Shown here in pieces: positions 11,114 through 21,940 of a stretch of DNA of 64,000 bases. The notes beneath the pieces are model-generated. The model searched no databases. It saw nothing but the letters and a program-made list of their open reading frames with translations, and had not been told where the DNA came from. A program made the position numbers and the translations under genes. Position 1 is the stretch's first letter. Every line of letters begins with the position of its first letter. This DNA comes from Dactylis glomerata (taxonomy: Eukaryota; Streptophyta; Magnoliopsida; Poales; Poaceae). The stretch is from positions 6,443,386-6,507,385 of the forward strand of contig QXEO01000339.1 in assembly GCA_007115705.1 (NCBI GenBank), in the 5' to 3' direction.

Positions 11114-12023
11114 TGTGTTGACAACCGTTTTTGGCTTACAAAGAAGATACCTTAAGATGGCCTCAAATGAGAAAATAATAGTTGAGAAAGTTGTGCGTCT
11201 CGTCGAAACAAGCAACTTTGGTTTTTGGATCATCTCAATCCGAGGTCACATGCAATTTCTAGGGTCAAACAAAAAAAGCTGGAACAAAGGCTAGCTAGTA
11301 CAAGTACTAGCGAATTTCTGTAATTTCGTAGCCCAAAGCCGAGGCTGACTAGTAAAAGTACTAGTCGCCCTCTGTATATGCCGAAATCAGATAAAATTTA
11401 GAAATCGATGGAAAAGACCCTTCAGACTATCTCGGATGGAAAAGTGGCCAACATGAAAGTTCTTCGTTTTTTCGAGACGAACAACTTTGTAGTTTACGGG
11501 ATTTCGATCCGAGGTCGTTTACTGCCTCAAAACAGACCCGGAATATACAGACAAGTTTTTGACCGAACAGTTTTGGAAAGTTCGGACCCACCCATCCAAA
11601 TTCGACCCAAACTAGGGTTTTGGACGTGAATCCAGCCCTCTTTCTTGCACGGGAAGTCCAGCCGCTCCATATATACATGAGGGGTGACGGCCGATTGAAA
11701 AACAACACACAATCGCAAAAACCAATCTACAAACCTCTATTTTTTCTCTCTCGCCCTTGTTTTCTGCTCATCGTTCGTCGGTGTTCTTCGTGTTGGAGAG
11801 CTTCGATCTGCGAAGTCCTAGGGGCGGGCGAACCGACCTAGGGCAGCCCATCACCGCCGTGCGCCCAAACGGGGTCTCTCCCGGGCGTGTGGGGTTTCGG
11901 GTCTTCAAAAGAGCTCGCCGGATTGTCCTGCGTATCGCGCTTCCGGCTAGCCTCCTCCGGCGACGTGTCCTGCGTATCGCGCTCGACGTCGGAGGTACAC
12001 GGTGACGTGTTCGTGTGCGAACA
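11114..12023 (+). mobile_element. 3' LTR of the Gypsy element
   Basis: It begins TGTGTTGACA after the polypurine tract and ends GCGAACA before an unrelated flank, so the TG...CA ends are present. It is about 910 bp. A TATA-like element lies at 11668-11677, followed by a pyrimidine-rich leader (11725-11760) and a GC-rich U5. The start could be 11116 instead of 11114. No second LTR is in view for comparison, so the limits rest on terminal motifs only. Confidence 0.75.
11668..11677 (+). promoter_or_regulatory. TATA-like element of Gypsy LTR
   Basis: CATATATACA lies about 555 bp into the LTR and about 50-80 bp before a CT-rich leader. This is a plausible U3/R promoter position. Confidence 0.45.
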
Positions 12024-12271
12024 CTAAGATTGCTTAATGAGCCTTTGAAAAAAATCATGCATTGTTTTTATTATACGGAAGCATTTATTTGGTTTTCTCG
12101 TTGATGCTTTATTTGGGTTAACTTGGCGCATGCTTAGAACATGTTTGACCCTTACAAAGTCGCCATAAGCCTTTATGATCATTTGGTTTTCGACTTGTGA
12201 TGCCATTTTATGCTTCTCTTAATGATGTTTTGTCGCTATGCATGATATGGCCGTTATTGCTCTCTTAGTTG
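12024..12271 (+). other. Internal fragment of TGATACGTCTC-family retrotransposon, left of solo LTR
   Basis: Non-coding and T-rich. It becomes continuous with 13922 once the solo LTR and one GTCGC copy are removed. The combined stretch resembles the 3' internal region of a common grass retrotransposon family, but this family assignment rests on memory of similar sequence. Confidence 0.4.
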
Positions 12272-12276
12272 GTCGC
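12272..12276 (+). repeat. Target-site duplication GTCGC, left
   Basis: Exact pentamer before the solo LTR. It is repeated at 13917-13921. Confidence 0.88.
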
Positions 12277-13916
12277 TGATGGTGCGGTGTTGATGATGTA
12301 AATAACCGACCAGTTGGGAACCCCGAGAGAAGGTGTGATGAGCACAGCAGCAAGTTTTCCTTCAGTTATGAAACCAAGGTAATCAATCCAGTAGGAGAGA
12401 GCCAAACTTAAGAAGGTGATGCTTGCTAGCTTCGCGACACTCCGGACAATAGCGCCAGACAACTTGTTGGTGTGTCTTCACCTAGCAGCAATATGAAACC
12501 TGCACACAACATAAACAAATACTTTGCTCCCAACTTACGATGATGTTGTCAATCTCACCGGTTTGCTGTAAACAAAGGAATGAGCGTATCGAGTGGTAAA
12601 AGGATAATAGTTTGCAAGTAAAAGTAAACAGTGCGAGTAAAGTAAACGGTAAAGCTATGTAAAGGAAATTGGACCGGGGTCCACAGTTCACTAGTGGTGT
12701 CTCAAATAAGATAAATAAAGCATGCTGGGTAAACAAATTACAGTTGGGCAATTGATAGAGTAAAGATAACGTACATACATTACGAGGATCACTATGAGGC
12801 TTACTCTGGGCATTACGACAAAATACATAGACCGTAATCCAACTGCATCTATGACTAACAATCCACTCGCGGGGAATCGTCCGAGGACCCCTTGAGTATT
12901 AAGTTGCGAACAAGAGATAATCGTATTAAGCAAAGTGCATAATGTAAACAAAGCAAATGTCCTTAGACACAAGAATGTTGTTTTCTCCCTAGTGGCAATA
13001 GAATATCTACAACCTTAGAGGTATCTGTCACTCCCCCAGATTAAATAGAGGCATGAACCCAACTATCGAGCATAAATACCCCCTCTTGGAGTTACTAGCA
13101 TCTACTCGGCCAAGATAGCTACTAGCAAAGGAAAGAATGCAAGATCATAAACAACATAGAGATAACATAAAATATAATTCAGCACATCAACTTGACATAG
13201 TACCAATACTCATCGGATCCCAACAAACACAACATGTATGATTACATAAAGATGATCTTGATCATGTAGGGCAGCTCATAAGATCTAAACATGAAGCACA
13301 TGGTGGAGAAGACAACCATCTAGCTACTGCTATGGACCCATAGTTCAAGGTAGACTACTCACACATCAATCTGGAGGCGACCATGGTGGCGTAGAAGGCC
13401 TCCGGTAGGGATTCCCCTCTCCGGCAGGGTGCCGGGAAGAGCTCCTAGATCCTCCCAATCTCGATTCGACGATGGCGGCGGCTTGCAGTATGTTTCTGGG
13501 AAAAACAATCCGTCCCTTAGGTTTTTCCCATCGAGGGGACTTTATAGGCGAAGGGGCGTCGTCAGGAGGTGGGCCAGGCGGCCTCACCATGGGTGGGCGT
13601 GGCCAGGGGCTGGGCCGCGCCCCCCCTGTGGTGTGGTTGGCCTCTGGCCCCCTCCGTCTCATCTTCGGTCTTCGTGAAGCTTCGGTAAAAATAGGAGGTT
13701 CGACTTTTGTTTCATCCAATTCCGAGAATATTTCCCGTGTAACTTTTCTGAAACACAAAAATAGCAAAAAACAGGGAACTGGCACTATGGCATCTTGTTA
13801 ATAGGTTAATTCTGGAAAATGCATAAAAATGCCACGAAGTGTAACAAAACTCAAAGCAAATGGTGTAAGAACAAGCATGGAGCATCAAAAATTATAGATA
13901 CGTTTGAGACGTATCA
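12277..13916 (-). mobile_element. Solo LTR, TGATACGTCTC family (copy 1)
   Basis: On the minus strand it runs from TGATACGTCTC at 13916 to GCACCATCA at 12277 (1,640 bp). It aligns along its full length with the plus-strand copy at 16525-18167. It is flanked by the perfect 5-bp duplication GTCGC. No internal domain adjoins it inside the duplications, so it is a product of LTR-LTR recombination. A GC-rich part (13370-13680) includes a TATA-like region and leader. Frames there are shadows of LTR sequence. Confidence 0.92.
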
Positions 13917-13921
13917 GTCGC
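13917..13921 (+). repeat. Target-site duplication GTCGC, right
   Basis: Exact copy of 12272-12276, after the LTR terminal nucleotides. Confidence 0.88.
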
Positions 13922-15164
13922 TCCCAGTCTTTTGCTAGCCCTCATTTTGTACTGAGTATGAGCTCTACTCGTGCATCCAACTCTCAAAAACTAAGTTATT
14001 CCAATGTATCTACCATACATACATATTAGCCATTTGCTATTCCAAGTACATTTGACTTGCTTTTATCTATCCTTCGAATTAAACTCTTTTGGTGTTATGC
14101 GAAAATTAGTCAGTAAAGCTCTCACAAACCTGATGGCACACTTTACTTTTCCCGCTTTAATTTTTTTGACATTGTGGCTCTTTTATGTTGACGTTATGCT
14201 TGCAAGTTGTAAGTTGGAAATTAGCCATACCATGCCGTCATGGGGTAAGCTTTCAACATTGCACTTTCTCTTATTTGAGTTGATATCGTGATCTTTTGTT
14301 TATGGATACTCGCGATGTGAAATAAGTTGGGAATCTTGCTAGATCATGGAGTTTGTATATGTGTTAGAGAAACGCCTGGGCCGCTAATCTAAGCCATGCA
14401 TCATTCATGGTGGAAATTTACAGCATGCCCATAGTGGACATTCGATGATGCATCTCAAAATAAAAAGCTATACCAATGGTAAATAAAAGAGATGCCGAGG
14501 TGTTTATTGTCTGTTTGTCCTGTCATTTTGATGTGGGCTTGTTCCATGTCATCGGGCAAGGAGGTGCCCCGTTGGCGGTTCTCGATGATACGTGTATACT
14601 TGCAATGACAAGAGCTTGCTTGGGATCCTAAGTCGAGTAGCATGAGGTTTGGGTATTCGTACTTCACAGGACACGAGGTTTTCAACTTATGATTTGTCAA
14701 GCATATGCTCATAATTGTTCTTGCATTAACTTTAACCATTCAAGATGCCTATGATGGGGGCAATGAGAGCTCAAAGCTAGTAAGTACCATAATTTTTGAA
14801 GGTTTATAAAACTTGCAATCACTGCTTCCCTCTGCGAAGGGCCCTTCTTTTACTTTTATGTTGAGTCTCCACCTTCTACCTTTATGCATCGTCTAAGAGA
14901 GCATAGTTGCCATTCTTAGTTTAATATGCATTGTCCCAAAGTTTATCATTGATTGATTCATGATTACGGTTTCACTTGTTCTTAAATTATTTGTATATAG
15001 TCACCCTCTTAAACTTGAAGGTGTCCTATGCATTTATGTTTTGCTCTTCCATGAAGGACAAGCTGAAAACCATTTGCTATGTTTTTCCATATGATTTGAA
15101 CACACGTTTGACTTTCATTGTTTCATTATTCATGATCTTTCGTTTGTGTTTCTTTTCACGTGTA
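13922..15164 (+). other. Non-coding retrotransposon internal region
   Basis: AT-rich DNA with no convincing reading frame. The content (for example the CTGCTTCCCTCTGCGAAGGG block near 14821) resembles the non-coding 3' internal region of a grass Gypsy family. It joins 12024-12271 across the solo LTR. Confidence 0.4.
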
Positions 15165-15456
15165 TACTGTATGGCCGGCTCGTGGCCCCTCTCTGTCTCC
15201 TCTTCGGTTCTCTGGAAGCTTCGGTAAATTTTTGGATGTTCGGCTTTTGTTTCGTCCAATTCCGAGAATATTTCCTGTGTAACTTTTCTGAAACACAAAA
15301 ACAGCAGAAAACATGGAACTGGCACTGTGGCATCTTGTTAATAGGTTAGTTCCAGAAAATGCATAGAAACGCCACGAAGTGTAACGAAACACTAAGCAAA
15401 TGGTGTAAAAACAAGCATGGAGCATAAAAAATTATAGATACGTTTGAGACGTATCA
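15165..15456 (-). mobile_element. Truncated LTR fragment, TGATACGTCTC family (copy 3)
   Basis: The minus strand begins TGATACGTCTC at 15456 and matches the first ~290 bp of the LTRs at 13916 and 16525. It then stops abruptly near 15165 with no terminal motif. This is a one-ended fragment left by deletion or recombination. Confidence 0.8.
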
Positions 15457-16259
15457 CTAAGTGATAACAATAATAATAACGAGACTTGCATCCTTTTGTA
15501 TTCGCACACATCTATGGGTAAAAGGGGAGCATGTACTTGGGACCAAGTAACAAAGAAATGGCATGCCAAGTAATAAGCACCCTTTAAGGTATATCATTCT
15601 TAACTTCATGTCTTATTACATGTTGCCCGTATGAAAGTTATCATAATAACATGGCAACTGTGTGTGCATCTTTATTTATGATTACCACTACTGAGGGAGA
15701 GAGAGGGAGAGAGAGATTAATAGAACCCATGAACCTAGCGCCCATTGTTACCAAAGCACAAATTTAGTCCCATCCCATCCTAACCATTGTTGAGGATTGA
15801 GACATATTTGAGTTTCCTTTACTTGTATTACTTCCTTGCTACAATCATCAAATCAATCTTACTTATTTCACTATTTTGTGTAGTGCATAGATAACTAGAA
15901 TTGTGATCGTCTAGTTTGAGAGGATAAATTGCTTTATCTTCTTGCTCCTACGGTTCGATACACCTTACTTCCATATTGGTAGATGCTACACCTATCCCCT
16001 GCACTTGGGGTTTATCACTCCCGTTCAAATATTTTCTTGCAGCTCAAGCCACGACCACGTCTGACACCACAAGCAAATCCCAAGCCATCACCTCCTCACT
16101 AGCGCAAACCTTAGTTTGACTCTAAAAGTTTGTTCTGGCTGCCTCCACGCGAGATAATGCAGATGCAAGGGGGTGAAAACCACAATAAATGTTTCCTGCA
16201 CGTATGGGTCTAGGTATGTATTCTTCTATCTTTCTGTTTCATATCATTTTTATAATATG
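15457..16259. other. Unclassified intergenic or old retroelement DNA
   Basis: No supported gene. There is a GA-rich microsatellite at about 15695-15717. The stretch near 15960-16020 resembles the 3' end of a retroelement LTR leader, but no partner was found. Confidence 0.35.
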
Positions 16260-16268
16260 TAATTTGGT
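16260..16268 (+). repeat. MULE target-site duplication, left (TAATTTGGT)
   Basis: The 9-bp TAATTTGGT is repeated exactly at 21545-21553. A 9-bp duplication is the Mutator superfamily norm. Confidence 0.78.
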
Positions 16269-16519
16269 TTTTTTATTACAAATATGGCCTTTTTTGGAAA
16301 CTTATCCCACATCTGACCCCTCCTGGAAACTATTTCATTGTCTGACCCCTCCGTTTGGCGCCATCATGATCAGCGCGGAAGTCGTGCATCTCAGCGCCAT
16401 ATGGACGTGGCGCCGAATGCCTTGGCCGTGGTCCCAGAAAATCTAACGTGGCAAGTTTGGCGCCACCAAGGATGGTGCTGATGATGTGGAGAAGCAGGAT
16501 TCAGTCTCCCTAGGTCGAC
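16269..16519 (+). repeat. MULE left terminal inverted repeat (outer part)
   Basis: It pairs with 21544 back to about 21297. Shared landmarks are TTTTTTGGAAACTTATCC, a GGAAACTATTTC block, and GGCGCCAT motifs on both sides. Confidence 0.85.
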
Positions 16520-16524
16520 GCCAT
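16520..16524 (+). repeat. Target-site duplication GCCAT, left
   Basis: Exact pentamer repeated at 18168-18172 around solo LTR copy 2. Confidence 0.9.
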
Positions 16525-18167
16525 TGATACGTCTCAAACGTATCTATTATTTTTGATGCTCCATGCTTGTTTTTACACCATTTGCTTAGTGTTTCGTTAC
16601 ACTTCGTGGCATTTTTATGCATTTTCCAGAACAAACCTATTAACAAGATGCCACAGTGCCAGTTCCCTGTTTTCTGCTGTTTTTGTGTTTCAGAAAAGTT
16701 ACACAGGAAATATTCTCGGAATTGGACGAAACAAAAGCTAAACATCCAGAAATTTACCGAAGCTTCCAAAGAACCAAAGAGGAGACGGAGAGGGGCCACG
16801 AGCCGGCCACACAATAGGGCGGCACGGCCCAGGCCCTGGTCGCGCCCCCTATGTGTGTGACCAGCCTGGTCCACTTCTGACGCCGCCCCTTCGCCTATAA
16901 AGACCCCCCGACGGGAAAAACCTAAACACCCGATCAATTTTCCAGAATATCGCAATCCGCCGCCGTCGTCGACCCGAGATCGGGAGGGTCCAGAAGCTCT
17001 TCCCGGCACCCTGCCGGAGAAGGGAATCGCCACCGGAGGTCTTCTTCATCGCCATGCTTGCCTCCAGCGCGATGAGTGAGTAGTCTACCTTGGACTATGG
17101 GTCCATAGCAGTAGCTAGATGGTTGTCTTCTCCACCATGTGCTTCATGTTTAGATCTCGTGAGCTGCCTTACATGATCGAGATCACCGTTATGTAATTCT
17201 ACATGTTGTGTTTGTTGGGATCCGATGAACATTGGTGTTATGTTGAGTTGATGTGCTGAATCATATATCTTATGTTATCTCTATGTTGTTTATGATCTTG
17301 CATGATCTCCGTTGTTAGTAGCTATCTTGGCTAAGTAGATACTAGTGACTCCAAGAGGGGGTATTTATGCTCAATAGTTGGGTTCATGCCTCTATTAAAT
17401 CTGGAGGAGTGACAGAAACCTCTAAGGTTGTAGATGTGCTGTTGCCACTAGGGAGAAAACAACATTCTTATGTCCAAGGGCATATGCTTTGTTTACATTG
17501 CACACTTTGCTTAATGCAGTTATCTGTTGTTCGCAACTTAATACTCATGGGGTGTTCGGACGATATCCCCGTGAGTGGATTATTAGTCATAGATGCAGTT
17601 GGATGGCGGTCTATGTATTTTGTTGTAATGCCCAGAGTAAATCTCATAGTGATCCTCACGACATATGCATGTTATCTTTATTCTATTAATTGCCCAACTG
17701 TAATTTGTTTACCCAGCATGTGTTATTTATCTTATGGAGATACACCACTAGTGAACTGTGGACCTCGGTCCAATTTCCTTTATATTGCTATCACCTGTTT
17801 ACTTTACTTGCATTGTTTACTTTACTCGCATACTACTATTGCTTTTCACTCGATACGCTCATACCTTTGTTTATAGCAAACCGGTGAGATTGACAACCTC
17901 ATCGTAAGTTGGGAGCAAAGTATTTGATTGTGTTGTGTGCAGGTTCCACGTTGCTACTAGTTGAAGACGCGCTAACACATTATCGTTAACGGCGCCCTTG
18001 TTGGAGTGTCACTAGGCTAGCAAGCATCACCTTCTGGAGTTTGGCTTTTTCCTGGACTGACAAACCTTGGTTTCTTACTGAGGGAAAATTTGCTGCTGTA
18101 CTCATCATACCTTCCTCTTGGGGTTCCCAACTGGACGGTGAAATTACATCAACATTGTGCCGCATCA
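16525..18167 (+). mobile_element. Solo LTR, TGATACGTCTC family (copy 2), inside MULE inverted repeat
   Basis: TGATACGTCTC at the left and CCGCATCA at the right, 1,643 bp, flanked by GCCAT duplications. It aligns end to end with copy 1. Removing it restores the MULE inverted repeat, so it inserted after the MULE. Confidence 0.93.
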
Positions 18168-18172
18168 GCCAT
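18168..18172 (+). repeat. Target-site duplication GCCAT, right
   Basis: Exact copy of 16520-16524. Confidence 0.9.
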
Positions 18173-18270
18173 CTTCCTTGGCACCGACCCTAGGGTTTCT
18201 TACTCAGTGGATGCGCTTCCCAGATTCACTTGTCTTCATTTCCTTTCTACTCCTTAGCCGTCGCTCGAGC

Positions 18271-18296
18271 TCTCTCTCTCTCTCTCTCTCTCTTGC
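18271..18296 (+). repeat. (CT)n microsatellite in 5' leader
   Basis: An uninterrupted CT run about 65-90 bp before the ATG of the GRF gene. CT-rich leaders are common in grass genes. Confidence 0.8.
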
Positions 18297-18360
18297 TCTC
18301 CTGTCTCGCTCCCTCCCATCCAAATCAACCCAAAACCGCACCATTTCTTCAATCTAGACC

Positions 18361-19058
18361 ATGGGAAGTCTTCTTAGAGGTAATCTCTCTCAACCCCTCT
18401 TTGTTTCCACCAATTTGTTTGTGAATTTAGATCTCATTTCTTCAAATTATTGTTGAACCCCAGATATGGTCATTTAGATTGATTTGAATTGGTGGTGATT
18501 TTGTAATGAATTAGTACTTATTATGCATGTTTGTGTATCACATTAATAATGCCATTTGGAGCATATGTATATATGGAATACATAATAAGCCGGTTGGAAT
18601 ACAATTATACAACTTACTATGTATGTATATTTCTATATGTTTTCTAGATTCTCCGGACATTTGGGTACCAACTGCATGCCTAATGAAGTTTGCAGAAACA
18701 ACCAAAGGAAAGTATCCAAATATATCATGCAAAGATGCTTCGGTGCCACCAAGATATCAAGTACCAAATTGTTGGTGTGGCAAGCCTTGTGAAATCACCC
18801 AATCTAAACACAAGGCTACTACGGGCCATGAATACTATTGTTGCCGCGATCAACACGTGAGTGTTCTTATCTCGTCCTAGAGTTCTGTTCATATATTGTG
18901 CATAATTTATTTCTTATTGTGTAAATATTGTTTAATAGGAGTATTGTAAATGCTACTTTTTCCAATGGATCAATGGCCCTAAGTATTTTGATGACTATCT
19001 TCTCTCTCCATATGTTGATATTCTTCTTAAGAAGATAGAAGCGAAAAGTAAGAAATAA
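18361..19058 (+). CDS. GRF-type zinc-finger protein carried by MULE (3 exons)
   Basis: Proposed exons are 18361-18379, 18648-18856 and 18939-19058, with introns 18380-18647 (GT...AG) and 18857-18938 (GT...AG). They give one open frame of 115 codons plus stop. The protein has a short N-terminus (MGSLLRDSPDIWVP), a conserved VPPRY segment, then the finger: NCWCG (18767-18781), a Cys in KPC, YYCC, and CKCYFFQW in exon 3. This spacing fits the plant GRF-type zinc finger. The C-terminus is Lys-rich. Function is unknown. Similar short proteins recur in grass transposons, so it may be element-borne and not a host gene. It lies inside the MULE, opposite in strand to the transposase remnant. Confidence 0.65.
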
Positions 19059-19644
19059 GAAGAAGATAGAAGCAAAATGGAAGAAAGAAAGAGGAAGCAA
19101 TGGGAAGGGAAGAGAAGAGGAGGAAAGATATCAATGATATAGCAAGGAGTGGATCAAGAAGACAAACATGAACTGGGGCCTTTCGAATCATTAGCATATC
19201 TATATTGTGAGATCATGTTGTATGCTTGTTTGTAATGTGGAACTTGATGTTGTGCCATGTTCCTGTAGGTACTATGGGAGTATCTTCCATTATTGTAATG
19301 ACTCCTATGTGATGATGTAGTAGATGAAATATTTGCACTTCATATTGTTTACTACTACAATGCATTTTATGAACTGAAGAAAAAATGCTAGACTATTACA
19401 ATTATTTGTTGAACCTGACAACATGACAATGATGGTGCTTGGGCAATCGATACCATTTACCCATCTAAATCGACGATACAAGAGCGCCTTTTGGAAAGAA
19501 AAGCTAGATTGCGATGAAATAAATTTGTCTGGCAATATACAAATTAATTCTGAGGAGGGTTTCTCCTATTAGCAATCTTTCTAGCACACCATGCCTCGTA
19601 AGCCGCCTGGTTGTTCTCTCGATGCTCTTTCTTTGTTTTCTCCG
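19059..19644. other. MULE internal, no gene
   Basis: 3' flank of the GRF gene. The adjacent AAG-rich stretch (19030-19130) continues the Lys-rich coding bias past the stop codon, which suggests that the ancestral protein was longer. Confidence 0.45.
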
Positions 19645-20640
19645 CTAGCTGCTTGGCCTCTTTTTTTCCACGCATGCTTCCCCATATGCATCGGCTTGGT
19701 CAGCCTCCCTAACATCCTTGAACTCATGAATACTAGGATGCCTACTAAACACCTTCACATATGCATCGGTCTCCTTCTCGGAAAACTTTGGAACCGGAGG
19801 TTCCTCATCCAAGTCATCCTCATACATAGCATCACTTAGATCTTCTTCTACATTTAGAACATGATGATCCTCATCGAAGTCCCCTGCATAAGCATCTTCA
19901 TACTTCTCGTCTTCATCATTTGGAGCATCAAATGTATATGGATCTCCGTCTAGCGAAGAGGATGCAACCAATGGTACACAAGGCAATGATGGAATGTTCA
20001 ATTGCTCAAGAGCAACAAAATCTTCCTCAATCGCCTCTAAGTTTTTCACATTTTTTCTCCTCAATTATTGCTTCTATCGGTCAAAGAGGACAAAGCAACA
20101 CGATAGTCATGACTTGGCATATTTTTTCTTTGAATAGCCCTTGCTTTCTCCTCCATTATCTCCTCCAGGATATCTTCATCATGTCAAATTTCTAACTCCC
20201 ATGAAGGTGGTTGGCTAGGACCCGCATCATAGACATCCTCAAAACGGACATCATTGCATCTTTTAATAATGGTGAGACGCTTGTTCAGGTCGATGAGAAG
20301 ATGGGCTCAACAGGTGACCTTTACAGAAGTGACAACCAAAGATTTGATTTCGAAGTTGCCAACAAGCTCTTTGTATACATCCTACTCATCGGTGCCGTTG
20401 ATGGGTATCATCTAAGTAAAAGACCTAGATCCACCGGCATTGTATCTTCCTTCCAAGACAATTTCATCACCTATGTCATTCCATCCATTTGCCGCTTTGT
20501 CCTTCAAAGAAACCTCATCGAAACTAGGACTATGCGAAAAGAACAACACTTGGCTAGTCATATCAACAAACTCAACCCCACAACCCATGGACACAACACT
20601 CCCACCGTGATGCACATGAAGAACTTTGGAATATGCCATC
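19645..20640 (-). pseudogene. mudrA-like: MuDR-type transposase N-terminal region, decayed
   Basis: The minus strand begins at an ATG near 20639 with HVHHGG and continues to VLEGRYNAGGSRSFT, a pattern typical of the N-terminal domain of plant MuDR transposases. An in-frame stop follows at about 20412, with further stops. A second open piece (20064 down to 19645, 139 codons) is strongly acidic (runs of Asp and Glu), as is usual in the linker of these proteins. No DDE catalytic core, MULE domain or SWIM zinc finger was found. It cannot make a working transposase. Confidence 0.6.
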
Positions 20641-20779
20641 TATATTCACAACCAAAAGATAAACCGGTACCCATTAGCAAATGCAATTTACGACAATACT
20701 CGGCAAAATATCAAGTAATATCACTACCCAGACTACATGCAAATTACCTAACATACCAAACCATTTCTAAAAAGTAAAC

Positions 20780-21234
20780 TACAATGCTAGCTATCACATC
20801 AAATTCTATCTAACAATGCAAGCTAACATAATACAAATAGCAAAATATCCAAATAATTCTGCCCAGATTATACACTCAATCTGCAATACAACCTATTGCA
20901 ATAAACCATCAATTTTGCACAAAAAATGATAACAATAGAGAGGGAGGGAGGCAGGGGAATGGGCCAAACCTCTCCCTACGAAGGGGTGGTTGGGGGAGCT
21001 CGGGATGGAACAGAGGTCGGCGTGGGAGGGGCTCGGAGATGCGTACAGAAGCTGGGGACGGAGCAAGCGACCGCGGATGGAGACAGGAAGGTGGACCGAG
21101 GCACGGTAAGGGGCACCACCGCCATGGAAAGCCGTACCGGACGGCTTCCCGACGTGGATAAGGGGGGAGACGACGAGCAGCGGGCGGCGATGTCGTGCAG
21201 GGTGGTAAAAAATGTCAAATGGTGTGAATAGATT
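20780..21234. other. MULE internal, no gene recognised
   Basis: AT-rich sequence to about 20930, then a GC-rich block before the right inverted repeat. The GC-rich frames (20926-21231) show no recognisable domain. Read from the minus strand, this block is a plausible leader of the decayed transposase gene. Confidence 0.4.
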
Positions 21235-21544
21235 GGGGGAAAGGAGCGCTTCCGCTGAGTAAGTAACCCTAGGGTCGGCGCCAGGGAGGATGACACCGAC
21301 CTAGGGAGACTGAATCCTACTTCTCCATATTGTCGGCGTCATCCTTGCGATGCCAAAATTGCAACGTCAGATTTTCTAGGACCCCATCCAATGCATTCGG
21401 CGCCACATCAATATGGCATCGAGATGCATGACTTCAGCGCCGATCGTGATGGCGCCGAACGGAGGGGCCAGACAACGAAATAGTTTCCAGGAGGGGTCAG
21501 ATGTGGGATAAGTTTCCAAAAAAGGTCAGATTTATAAAAAAACA
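21235..21544 (-). repeat. MULE right terminal inverted repeat
   Basis: Reverse complement of the left repeat. The part 21235-21296 pairs with 18173-18215, on the far side of the inserted solo LTR. Confidence 0.85.
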
Positions 21545-21553
21545 TAATTTGGT
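21545..21553 (+). repeat. MULE target-site duplication, right (TAATTTGGT)
   Basis: Exact copy of 16260-16268. Confidence 0.78.
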
Positions 21554-21651
21554 ATAAATTATTGCACCCCACAGGAGAGGAACATCACGATACTGTGTTA
21601 GGATCCGCGTGGTTAAGTGAGTCTGACATCAACCCTGACGACTACGGGACT

Positions 21652-21940
21652 GGATCCTCTAACGTCTTGAAGAAATGTCATTGCCTAACTTTCCTTCTTC
21701 TAAATCTTATAATTAAGCCCAAAATTAGTTAAATTAATTTGCATAATTTAAATTTATGTTATGCATTTGAAGTAATTTCATCCAGTCAAAATTATGGTAT
21801 AATAAAATTTAGTTTGATTTTATATCTATAATAATTACATATAATAATTAATTAGTGTATATAACAGGGTACTTATGCTATAGTAACCTGACTTCACTTT
21901 GTTATTTTTCCTGACTTCTATTGTAGACGTTAGAGGATCT
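21652..21940. mobile_element. Candidate MITE, ~289 bp
   Basis: GGATCCTCTAACGTCT at 21652-21667 pairs inverted with AGACGTTAGAGGATCT at 21925-21940 (15 of 16). The interior is very AT-rich (21710-21880), as in miniature inverted-repeat elements. No clear target duplication was found, so the superfamily is left open. Confidence 0.55.

Larger units (their letters stand above)
1..12023 (+). mobile_element. Ty3/Gypsy retrotransposon, Tat-type, 5' truncated by window
   Basis: The order is gag-protease, reverse transcriptase, RNase H, a second (archaeal-type) RNase H, integrase, polypurine tract and 3' LTR. The second RNase H between the first RNase H and integrase is characteristic of the Tat branch of plant Gypsy elements. 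The 5' LTR and most of gag lie outside the window. The element is interrupted at 4267-10722 by a Copia-like element, and the integrase frame resumes at 10728. In-frame stops near 3311 and 3596 and a frame change near 1067 show that this copy is defective. No target duplication can be checked because the left end is missing. Confidence 0.9.
16269..21544 (+). mobile_element. Mutator-like element (MULE) with ~300-bp inverted repeats
   Basis: The left inverted repeat is 16269-16519 continued at 18173-18215. The right one is 21235-21544. The two align inverted over about 300 bp with scattered differences. A 9-bp TAATTTGGT duplication flanks the element. Without the 1,648 bp added by the solo LTR, the element is about 3.6 kb. 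Inside are a plus-strand three-exon GRF zinc-finger gene and a minus-strand MuDR-type N-terminal domain that is decayed. No catalytic DDE core is seen, so the element is non-autonomous. Confidence 0.85.

Noticed and set aside
13366..13801. GC-rich frames of 82-139 codons
   Set aside because: They lie wholly inside solo LTR copy 1 and recur in part in the LTR at 16525, so they are LTR leader sequence and not genes.
15690..15720. GA-rich run as a regulatory element
   Set aside because: A simple microsatellite with no gene next to it.
17367..17876. A 169-codon plus-strand frame
   Set aside because: It is inside solo LTR copy 2, and the matching stretch of copy 1 does not keep the frame.
20211..20777. 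A 188-codon plus-strand frame in the MULE
   Set aside because: It is antisense to the MuDR-type N-terminal domain, which reads in the other direction and is the recognisable one.
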